Source: Heterotrichella gracilis (taxonomy: Eukaryota; Sar; Xanthophyceae; Tribonematales; Xanthonemataceae). From it: a DNA stretch of 29,078 nucleotides. This document shows, piece by piece, positions 20,201 to 29,078 of this stretch (the first letter of the stretch is position 1; every line of letters begins with the position of its first letter). The notes below the pieces were generated by a model, which was given only the letters and a program-made list of their open reading frames with translations, was not told the origin of the DNA and made no database searches. The stretch is from assembly GCA_032358255.1 (NCBI GenBank), contig JAULBX010028427.1:1-29078 (forward strand), given 5' to 3'. Position numbers and translations under genes: made by a program.

Positions 20201-23200
20201 TCCATCCTTGTCATGCTGGTCAAAGTCCTTTTCTAGGAGCTCCAGCTGCTCAGGGCTGACCTTGCGGGGTTCATAGTCAGCGGAAGTCTTTGACAGTTCT
20301 TTCTTCAGGGCCTCAGAGCGTCTGTGGCCAGCAACCCAGTCCAACCCGTTGCTCCTCCAGATGTCAGAAAGCACCTGGTACATACAGATAAAAGGTGTAA
20401 CAGCCTTCAAAGAATGCAGCAGTGGTTCTGAGGATTTATAGCTTATTTTCAATTTGTTCCTTTTTGGATGTGGTACTGCACCATGAGGCTGCAATGACGG
20501 GCAGTGGCCATGCACGTGTGAAACACATTCTTGTAGGAAAGCATTTACCTCCGGCTTAAAATCCTCATTTTGCTCCCAGTTGATTGATCCAGAAATGATG
20601 TCCAAACAAAAGTCCGCCGGATTCTGCGATAGCATAACGTTAAGCATCAGAAAACCAATACTGTACCTGCTGCGCTGCATGCACAAAACCATTGGCCCGT
20701 GCATTCTCACCTCGTTGGCTGGAAATGCAAACCCGAGGGACTCAAAATATGGCATTGCCAGGCTAGAAGGCCCCAGGTACACAAGTTTGCCGCCCTTGCC
20801 GAGGAGCATCACATCATCAAAGAGAGTGAAAATGGAGTACCGTGGCTGGTGAATCACAGTGATAATGGCCATACCTAGCTCCGCCATTCTGCGCATAAAT
20901 CACTAGGTGAGGCCAGGCACTAAATATGCTGGTTTACCCAATCATAAGAGAGTGGAATGCAACTTGATAGATGTGGCATGTGGTGCATTTTTCAGTCAGA
21001 GAAAGCAAACGTCCAACGACATTGTACTGAACAACAGGGTGTGCGTACTTGGTGAGCGAGGTGAGGGTGTCGATGGCAGCAGTTGCGTCAAGGCCACTGG
21101 TTGGCTCATCCATCAGCAGCAGGCTGGGCTTGGAAACCAGCTCATACCCGATGTTGACCCTCTTGCGCTGGCCACCACTGTGATTGAAACAATCCAGGTC
21201 AGCTAGGTAATGTAAACACCCAGTTATGGCCACTCATGCAAGTTGAACCCTCAGCTAAAGGTGGGGAGGCGAGGACATGGCCATCGCAACGTTGCATCGG
21301 ATGCTGCAAGTTTAGAGCATGATATTTGAAATTGTCAAGTACATACCTGATGCCTCTCCTTTCAACCGAGCCCACAATCGAGTGCTGCACGTGACGCAAG
21401 TTGAGCATGTCCAACACATCGTCCACCATGTTGCGCTTGGTGTGCTGGCTCTTGTGGCGAGACAGCCTGAGGAGCGCACTGAAGGTCAAGTTCTCCCTCA
21501 CTGTCAGGTCTTCATGCACAATGTCCTCCTGTGGTACATATCCAGTGATGTTCTTCAGGCTGGAGAGCTTCATGTGGCGCCCATTCACTTTCAAAGATCC
21601 TGCGTGGATGAGGGCCATCTTGTAAGACAGTGTGCAGGCTGGGGCATTGTGTGGCGCAATACTACCTTGAACACTGAAGTTAATTTCGATAATAGATTTA
21701 TAAAAAGAATAGGAGAAAAAATCATAATTATTTTAGACACAATAGCAACGTTTTATTCATAATCAAGGCATCGCAGTTGCAGGAGCAGACCACCGAGTAG
21801 TCAAGGCATAGCTAGCCGCTCAGCATACAGGCACGCACCGTTGATCTTTCCGTAGCTTGCTGCTCCCCTCAGCACTGCCAGGAACGTCGACTTGCCCGCC
21901 CCGCTGGGGCCCATCACGGCAGTGACTTTTGAGTGGTCAAACCTGCCAGTGACCCCCTCCAGGAGCACCGATCCGTCCCGGAGCTGCAGCCCCAGGTTGT
22001 GGAAGTGCAGGCACAGTTTGGGCCTGACTGCTTTGAAGGCCCTGAACGCCTGGCCCTTGGAGGTCACTGAATGGAGGACAGGGAACATGGCCTTCCACAG
22101 CTGCTCCTTGGCTGCGTAAGTGCGCAGCAGGGCAGCCTCGTGGATCCTGCATCAGACGCGATCATGTCATTTCAGGCCTAGCATACGTTGGGGAAAGATA
22201 AGTGTTCAAAAATTTGGTACTGCAAGTAAGAGCAAATGCATGGCGGCATATTACAAGGCGGCAGCATCAACTTGATTACTGAGTACAAGTCTGGGTGTAC
22301 CGCTGGAACGCATATGAGGACTTGAGCACGAACAAAACATCACACTCCATCATGGGGCGTTATTATTGGAATGCTTCACCACACCAAGGCATCCTCACCT
22401 CAGAGCTGCATTGAACACCAGGTATCCCAGCCACAGCACGAAAAGGATTGCCAGCACCACCAGCACTCCATTGATGGATAGGGTTGCAGATGCTGCGCCT
22501 TCATGGCAGATTGTCAGCCAGGGGCATGTGCGTGGCGCCTTGCTCCATGCCTTGCAGAATTTGCCTTTGGGGCATGTCAGCAGTGTGGTGGAGTTGGGAC
22601 AATAGCTGCCCGCCTGCAGGGAATGCATGTCACTTGAGTTCATCAATGCATAACCTCGCCAACAATCCCCAAAAACATTCACCTCAAACCGTACGGTAGC
22701 AAATGCAGGCTCAAGCAACATCCAGCGCACATTCACAATGTACTTACTGGGCACTCCATGCTCGGGCTGGTGGTGTTTGCTGGGCAGTAGTTGCCCTCGA
22801 ACGGATTCCCCATGCCGTACACCGCAACATACGCTGTGATCGGGGCAGCAGGCAATGGAGTGGCTGGGGCGCTGTCAACAAGCGCCTGCATGTTGCAGGT
22901 GGTCGGGCTGGTGGCCCCGGCTGGGCAGAAAGCACCCGGGGGGCAGGGGTAGATCTCTGCAGGGGTGGGACAGTAGCTGCCTGCTGGGCACCTGCGCTTC
23001 TCGATGTACCTGGATGGCAAAGGAAATGAGTCTCAGTGATGCCTTGCCTTGGACAGAGACTTGAATAGATTATAGACAGCAAGGAAGAAATGTTCACAGG
23101 TGACAGGGGGGTGGGGAGGGTTGAGGCTGGCGTAGCGGCTGGGCATATAAAACGCGTGGATCACAAGAGATAGCAAGAAGCATAGCCTCGAGGTTAAAAA

Positions 23201-23784
23201 ATGTCAGATCAATTGCTGCAACCTTGGATGCCACGGCATTGCGCACCTTTGGATGTTTGCTTCATCCCCCTGTTTAGGCTGCACAGTGCCCCCAGGGCAG
23301 TGCTGCCCAAATGTGCAGGGTGTGCACTTGTAGCCGGTGTCAGCTCCAGTGTCTGTGCTGTGGGTGGTGACGCGAGCTGCCTGCAGCTGGCGCGTGCTGG
23401 AAGTAGAGATTGCCGGCACGGCATTGTTGGATGCGTTGGGGCTGCACTGGTACCCAGCGCTGCAAATGCCAGTGGTTGCATTTGTAGATGGGATGCAGGG
23501 GCAACCTGCAAGGAAGCAATAGTCATGTTGTCAGTGGAATTCAAGGAGGATTAAACCCATAGCAATCCATTGCAATTTTCAACCTCTGTGATCCACAATA
23601 CGTTTTGCGCATACTGATCAGTTAATTGAGTGTCCGCAGGTGACAATATATTACCTGCAGGCACCCTATCTACTGTAGAGGGACTGACTGGACAATCTTG
23701 AGAGAGAGCCAGCCCACAGAGTGTTGCGATGAACAGCACTGCTGCAAGCCTTTGGCTACTGCAGTGCATGATGATGCGGCCCAT
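17294..23784 (-). CDS. ABCG24/28-like ABC transporter with Cys-rich ectodomain and EF-hand insert
   Basis: A 1233-aa transporter. Exons: 23784-23655, 23505-23247, 23009-22748, 22613-22399, 22146-21839, 21599-21347, 21177-21049, 20888-20711, 20623-20549, 20374-20089, 19867-19777, 19671-19504, 19366-18975, 18671-18525, 18304-17996, 17793-17294; all GT-AG, all phases agree. Order: signal peptide (1-28), Cys-rich lumenal or extracellular part (about 30-255) with repeated GSYCP/GAFCP/GNYCP motifs, a membrane helix (about 265-286), then the ATPase domain: Walker [10 protein letters not shown] (368-376), Q415, ISGGQ (475-479), Walker B LLLMDE (495-500), His532. An EF-hand pair follows (loops 658-669 canonical, 694-705 degenerate), then a Ser/Thr-rich linker and hydrophobic membrane helices. 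The ectodomain-helix-ATPase order is that of plant ABCG24/28. I do not know the EF-hand insert from those plant proteins; it suggests calcium control. The C-terminus has an Ala-rich run. Substrate is unknown. Confidence 0.93.
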
Positions 23785-24992
23785 GGAATGGGCAGGAACT
23801 GCTGCTGTGGCAGCCTTGCAACCCTAGTACTAGTGCAATGGCTAAAAACTCATAAAAATCATGCAGTATGAATAGGTTGCTTGAAGGCGACCGCTAGTGG
23901 GGACTATGGCAGATGTTTTTGCTGGTGGTCAACAGGACAACGACAGGGGAATCAATCAGCTCGCGAGCTACGCACACCAGAATAGAAAGCAGCTAGTCCG
24001 ACGTTAACTCGCTATTTGTATGACGGCAAAGCAGGCGTCGTGCAGTGCCAGACGCGCATGTATGTCAGATCTGCATGACAGTGCGGCCGCGCGCATGGCG
24101 TGATCTCGATCGGCATGTCGCAGGCTGGAATGCAGGCGGAAAATTGACAGCAGGCGCATTTTGCGCTGCACCCTGCTGAGAGGATAGGAGGGTCCAGAGT
24201 TCCTTTGCGTTGCCTAGCAGTACCAGTACCTCTTCAAGTCGTTTGTGCTCTGGGCCGTCGATGGCAGAAGTTGTGGAGTGGTGCTGGCGCCTCCAGGCTT
24301 ACTCTAGGCATTCGGCATGCAGGCATGTAGGCAGTTTCCAGGCGTTGTCCTAGCCGCCATTTGACCCTACGAAACAGAACGCGTCACAGCCGCTTTATAC
24401 TAGCTTTTGTATATATTTGTGGGTTTTGCATGCATGTTGACAAACAGTGGTGCTGGGCATGCAAGCATTACGATGCCATTACCTGGCGAAACGACAGAGT
24501 TGCTGGGTGTAACTCGGGGTGTAACTGGTCCCCCAGCTGCTAAATACCATTATAAATTGGTGTGTTAGGAAGTACACGAAAGCCAACGTAAAGTCGCTGT
24601 GGGCGCATAGTTTGAAGTGTGCATGCACTACACCACACCGGCGCACCCACCACGCCAGGCGCTCACCACAGGGCTCGGTTGTTGCACATAGGGCTGAAGC
24701 AAGCTTAATTTGAGCGGGCTGTTTTAAGGAAAAGTATGCGACTATCTACGTTCAGCGCACAGAACTTGAACAATGGGATATGCATGCATATGTGTTCCTC
24801 CTCGTGGCAGTGAAAGGTTATCATCTCCAACCCATTCATTCTTGGAGTCTACACTGTGTAGGCAGGCTACAAAGTGGAGAGGTATATCTCGCCAGTCAAT
24901 GCGGGTGCCTATACAGGACAGTTTGAGCGGGTTGTGTATCTTGTGAAAAGCTGTGGCTAAAAAGCTGTGTGGTGGAGCTGTGGCCAAAAACC
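23785..24992. other. Divergent promoter region
   Basis: This is 1.2 kb between the start codons of the minus-strand ABCG24/28-like gene and the plus-strand R3H gene, so it should hold both promoters. I see no coding region. There are TGCATGCA words near 24428 and at 24781, a GC-rich patch with GCGGCCGCGCGC near 24081, and TATAAATT at about 24551, too far from either start to be assigned. Confidence 0.5.
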
Positions 24993-26279
24993 ATGGGCGC
25001 GCCTCACGCCCCCTATCTCATGCCCGATGGTAGATCCCTAGCACAGCTCCTTGCTTCGGGAAGTGAGTACCACACAGCAGACAAAGCACGGCGAAGTAAG
25101 CATAAAAACAAGCAGAAAAAGTGGCCTGACAGTGGCTGGCAGAAAAAGGCAAACTATGTGTCAACGTCAGAGAGGCCGCTGTCAGAGATGGAGCAGGTGG
25201 AGTTTGCTGCACTGCTGCGTGTTGGCCAAAGGAGGCGGAGGCGGTGGTTAAATGACCGACTGCTGAGGGAGATGGCAGGTCCTCTCACGGCACTGGACAT
25301 GGAGGCGCTGTTCAAGCCTGTGCCTTTTGGGTACTCAGGCCACGAGTCAGTGTTCCAGCAGGCAGCGCAGAGCAACGTCCTGGACATGTTCAGGGTCATT
25401 GACTCTGACAAGCAGCAAAGGGTTTTGCAGGTACTGTTGTACTAAAGTACTACAGGCATGCACCGCGGTTTGCACTATAGGCATGCAATAGAAGTACTAG
25501 AGCTTGCTTATACCTACTTGGGGACATGCACTGCAGTCTGGCACAGGCAAGCATGGCTTGCATATGCACTTTAACTAGTGTCTGAAGAGGTCCATGGTTT
25601 GCCGCAGAAGTGGGAGGAGCACGTGCAGGGGCGCAAGCGCTCTGAACCGGACGCAGCTGAGCTGGCCCTGCAAGCCTGGTCAAGGGTTGCCAAAGCGGCG
25701 CGGCATGCACTGAAGCGGGCGCTGCCCGAGGTCATTGACGAGATAGAGGAGCGTGTCCTGGTCTGGCTCCAAAAGGTGTGTGCAGTGTGGTGGGTGGGGC
25801 CGCCCTGGTTGCTGCGCATGTGGTCCGGTGGGGGATTGTGTGGCAACCCTGGGTGTGGAGCCTGTTAAGAGTGGCTGCAGTGTATGGCTTGCCAGGAGGC
25901 TGCTTTGAGGAGGCAGAGAGCTGTAGTAAGTGTATGAGGTTGGTGGCTGTGGCCTCACCTGTTGCTCCTGTGCACCCAGGGAGAGGAGCAACTGCAGCTG
26001 CAGCTGCCAGACGGGTTCCACCGCCTGCTTGCACACGGCATAGCAGACTACTACAACGTCAACTCCCAAAGCAAGGTGGCAGGCGCCGGGAAGGAGGTGG
26101 CTGTGAAGCGGTACGCCAGCCAGAAGCAGCCGGAGCTGCCGCCCATCACCTGCGGGGACCTGGTTGCCCTGCTGGAGCACTACAGCGAGGGGGGCATGAC
26201 GCACGCCGTCCTCGCTGAATACCTGCAGGTGCACAAGCACCACGTGGACAGCCTGGACGAGGACTATGTGATGCTATAG
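24993..26279 (+). CDS. R3H-domain protein with R3H-associated N-terminal domain
   Basis: A 301-aa protein in three exons, 24993-25430, 25608-25775 and 25980-26279, all phase 0, ending in TAG. The first part is basic, with a Lys-rich run (KHKNKQKK, about 34-41), then a block with PLSEMEQVEFAALLRVGQ and a five-Arg run leading into WLNDRLLREM, which I recognise as the R3H-associated N-terminal domain of R3HDM4-type proteins. Near the C-terminus, DGFHRLLAHGIADYYNVNSQ carries the Arg-x3-His signature (R217, H221) of an R3H single-stranded nucleic-acid-binding domain. Role: presumably nuclear RNA or DNA binding; no pathway is known to me for this subfamily. ATG 24993 (ACCATGG) is the first in frame; the upstream frame opens only with non-ATG codons. 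The acceptor at 25608 rather than 25579 is required by frame. A 44-bp tandem array begins on the stop codon. Confidence 0.9.
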
Positions 26280-26449
26280 CTCAGTGGGCAGCCATGAGTT
26301 GGACGGCGCGTCCCCAGTTATAGCTTCAGTGAACAGCGTTGTTGAGGTCTGCACGCACTAGTGTAGCTTCAGTGGACTGCGTTTTTTGAGGACCGCATGT
26401 GCTGGTATAGCTTCAGAAAGCATGACTGCATGACGTGTGTTCCCCATGT
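26275..26449 (+). repeat. Four-copy, about 44-bp tandem repeat over the stop codon and 3' UTR
   Basis: Units start at 26275, 26319, 26362 and 26406 (periods 44, 43, 44), each opening with TATAGCT or TGTAGCT, then (T)CAG. The first unit's TAG is the stop codon of the R3H gene. Unit 1 and unit 4 also share a TCCCCA/TTCCCCA word near their ends. The copies are diverged in the middle. Confidence 0.75.
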
Positions 26450-27066
26450 ACCATAGTCGCCGCTGCAATCACCAGTTTGCACCGCACTGGAACTGTGTAT
26501 TGTCTGCCAGATGAACTCTGTCTTTTGTAGTAGCTGTACTCAGGCTGGGACTTATATTGCAGGATTTTGGATTTCTTGTCAGACTTTTCGCTGCGTTTCT
26601 GATGTTTAGTGCTTGTTCAGTGCCATTCTTTACCAACCGCTGTGTGTGGTCCTCAGTCATGTGCACGGGTTCACGTGCAAAGTGAGCACTAGGGCCAGCT
26701 GCAACGATACAATACAGTAATGTTACACAGTTTGTTGGGCAGGACTGAGGCTACCAGTATCGTACTTCAAATTACCCTCGCTGGCTGGAGTATGTTGTAA
26801 GCAATGAAAAATGCACCTAAACCCAAGTTTGCAACCCCTTGTACACAGTACAGTGCTCCATCGTGGCAAGTTGATAAGCATTCAGACTGCAAGCGCTTTG
26901 CCGCAGTCAGCATGCGGAAATTTTCCGGTTTGTTGTACATCAGCCCTGCTGGGCTTGTGCCACACAAGCGCTAGGTGGCAAAAACTGCTACTCGCTGGCT
27001 ACCACGGCAAACGCAAGCAAACAAGTCATAGCCAGTGTGGACATCCCCGACACATCGTCCTCAGCT
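26280..27066. other. Intergenic region between convergent genes
   Basis: The 3' flanks of the R3H gene (plus) and NF-YC (minus) meet here. The first 170 bases are the tandem array described separately. TGTAA words occur near 26793. I see no other gene or RNA. Confidence 0.5.
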
Positions 27067-28872
27067 CTACTGGGGCTTGGCCTCCCCTCCCTCCCACTTC
27101 ATTCCTTCTTGTGGAGGTTGCATGGGTGGCATGCCTGCAACGCACACAGTAATGGCGGTTTACACATGAACGAGCAGCGTGGCTACCAGGGCTTGTATGC
27201 AGGTTGCAAAGGCATGGATTTACACACACAATCTGAACACAACAGCCCTTCACGCACCTGGCAGGGCGTACCTTGTGGAGGCCATTGGCCAGGCATCATT
27301 GGGAAGCCACCATACATCATCGGCGGCGGCATCCCTGAGCCGTCCACTGGCATCCCGGGTGGCATGCCCATCACGCCCTCAGGCATCATGGGGGGTTGCC
27401 CGATCTGTGGGGGTGGCATGTAGTACATCTGGGGGTTTTGGTTGGGGCCAGGCGCTTGTGGTCGAGGCGCAGCCCCCTCCCCCTCAGCAGCCTTCTCTTC
27501 CCTTGGCACGATGTCCACCTGAGCCAGTGTGCACTTGCCACCGTCACCAAAATGCTGATTAATATACACATGCACTTGTACCCACTATTAAGTGATATTA
27601 TGTCCTTCCCAGTGCGCCGCATGCACTGTGTGTGTGTGGCTGGTGGGTGGGTGGGTGGTGGCCGGTGGCATCCACACATGAATGGACTGCCAACCCATGT
27701 TCTGGCCAGGCTTACCAAGAAGTCAAAGATGTCCGTCCGCGTGATTGCAGCTGCTATGTCGTTTCGTTGCAAGGTGCGCCGCTTGTTCTCCTCAGAGTGT
27801 GCCCAAGCTCTTAGCGTCAGCTCCAGGATGAACATCTCACTGGCCTGCAAGTGCTAAGCAGTTAAGGCGCATGCCCACCTTGATCAGCATGCGGAGCAGT
27901 GGTGCAGTGGCATGGCCATTCCACTCACCTTGGCAAACAGCACAGGGGCTTCTGCGCTGATCATCCGCACGTCCTCATCAGACTTCATGATCTGTTGCAT
28001 GCACAGTGCTCAGTCAGCAAACTGACTCAGTAGCACACAGCAAAGAGGTCCAAGCCCTGCACAACACTAGGACGCCCTGCTACCTTCTTTATTCGCGCCA
28101 GGGGCAGCTGGTGGTTCTTGAACTCGGCTGGGTCTGTGCCCACGCACTCGATCTCTTTCCTCTGCTGCTCCCAAAAGGCTTTGAGCTGTGGCGTGAGCGC
28201 AGCAGCCTGGGGGGGGAACGGCATCGCTGCTGGTGGGTAGCCTCCACCTGGCGCCCCGGGAAACTGTGGAGGGTGGGGTGGGCTGTCAGGTTTGGTGCCC
28301 ACGACAAACCAAGCGAACAGCATGCGTTAGATACACATAGCAGCATGCAGGGCACGCTACAAGCAGCCAGCAACATGAAAAGTTGTGAAGCACACACCGA
28401 AGTTACTTGCAACTGTGGAGCTAAGAACGCACCAAACGGATGTTTTTTGGCCGAGACACAACATCAACAGACTCGGGTAGATATGAGCTAGATGGTGGTG
28501 CAAGGGTTAAAAACCACCCCAGCCACCGAGGCAGCCGTGGACTAAACAGGCAAAGGAAGCATGCAGCGACAACAGTGCACAGTATGCGCCCACTATCACC
28601 CAGACATCCATTCCTGAACGTTTCGTTGCTCCCTCTTGCCCCCACACAACATTGGTCTGCGACACCGACTGTGACACCTCCCCCCTCCGTTGACCCATAG
28701 CACACACCATGCTAGTCTACCTAGGCACAGCGTGCATAGCAGCAGCGTTGTACAGCTGAAAACCTGCAACCGCCGCTCACGGCGCGACATCAGGACACTG
28801 CCTCACCTGCATCCCCGATCCCTGGCCCAGGGGCGGCCCAGCCGTGCTGGGTGCTGGTGACGGGGCCGACAT
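27067..28872 (-). CDS. NF-YC: Nuclear factor Y subunit C (CCAAT-binding, histone-fold)
   Basis: A 250-aa subunit of the heterotrimeric CCAAT-box transcription factor; NF-YC pairs with NF-YB through a histone fold, and the dimer recruits NF-YA and binds DNA. Exons: 28872-28807, 28263-28084, 27991-27929, 27844-27716, 27518-27272, 27134-27067; phases agree throughout. The conserved core spans residues 73-152: [20 protein letters not shown], then [20 protein letters not shown], then [19 protein letters not shown] and [14 protein letters not shown]. These are near-invariant across plant and animal NF-YC. The N-terminus is short and Pro/Gly-rich. The C-terminal third is a Met/Pro/Gly-rich tail ([20 protein letters not shown]), a low-complexity activation-type region. 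The histone-fold core is cut by introns after the Lys-Lys pair, after FAK and after DFL. Start ATG 28872 (MSAPSPAPS) is the only ATG in exon 1 before its donor apart from a Met at residue 21. TAG stop. No oddities. Confidence 0.97.
27642..27658 (+). other. Potential G-quadruplex in NF-YC intron 4
   Basis: GGTGGGTGGGTGGGTGG on the plus strand, within intron 27519-27715. The NF-YC transcript carries the C-rich complement, so any quadruplex would be in DNA, on the non-template side as read for the plus strand. No function is shown. Confidence 0.5.
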
Positions 28873-29078
28873 CTTTAGCTTGCAAGTAATTCACGGAGGC
28901 AACGGTTTCGTATAGTCAACTAGTGACACTGACCCAACGCTGCAGAGCGGTCTCCCAAAGCATGCTCCGAGTGCACTTTCAAAAAGGGTTTTGGCCCCAC
29001 GTTGAGCTCAGTCACACTGCCCACCGCGCCTCAGAGCTCAGTGGGCAGCACTCAAGGCGGGGAAAAAGCAGTGGGAAA
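28873..29078. other. Upstream region of NF-YC at window end
   Basis: This is 206 bases of 5' flank of the minus-strand NF-YC gene. I see no TATA box, coding exon or repeat. Any further promoter elements would lie beyond the window. Confidence 0.5.

Noticed and set aside
23140..23160. Good TATA box (CATATAAAA) on the plus strand
   Set aside because: It lies inside intron 2 of the minus-strand ABCG gene, and no plus-strand gene follows it.

Overview
This window is nuclear DNA from an intron-rich eukaryote, most likely a green alga. I favour the core Chlorophyta, in the Trebouxiophyceae direction, but cannot name a genus. The reasons are about 40 short GT-AG introns, several donors of the green-algal GTGCGT type, plant-type gene families (ABCG24/28-like transporter, plant-type COG8, NF-YC, membrane-anchored cytochrome b5), TTTAGGG telomere-like words, and many TGCATGCA palindromes. 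There are no operons, no CRISPR arrays, no intact transposon and no RNA gene that I can support.

Layout. 506-1251 (-): the last two exons of an unrecognised gene whose 5' end I could not place. 2291-2674 (+): single-exon, membrane-anchored cytochrome b5-like protein. 4004-9098 (-): 13-exon half-size ABCG transporter of 632 aa. 10210-12905 (-): five-exon COG8, a Golgi tethering complex subunit of 549 aa. 12906-15146: long stretch with no convincing gene. 15147-16259 (+): two-exon single-pass membrane protein of unknown function. 17294-23784 (-): 16-exon, 1233-aa ABCG24/28-like transporter with a secreted Cys-rich ectodomain and, unusually, an EF-hand pair between its nucleotide-binding and transmembrane domains. 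24993-26279 (+): three-exon R3H-domain protein with an R3H-associated N-terminal region. 27067-28872 (-): six-exon NF-YC transcription factor subunit of 250 aa.

The genes do not form one pathway. They are unrelated housekeeping and transport genes on both strands. The two ABCG transporters are structurally different subtypes, not a tandem duplication. All exon joins were made by hand from reading frame, splice-site phase and family similarity. For the five multi-exon genes with full models, every exon sum is a multiple of three and every junction keeps the frame.

The most notable object is the calcium-binding insert in the large ABCG transporter. Secondary items are a roughly 44-bp tandem array starting on the stop codon of the R3H gene, an inverted pair of E2F-like sites at 9668-9689, telomere-like words inside introns, and alternative tandem splice acceptors.
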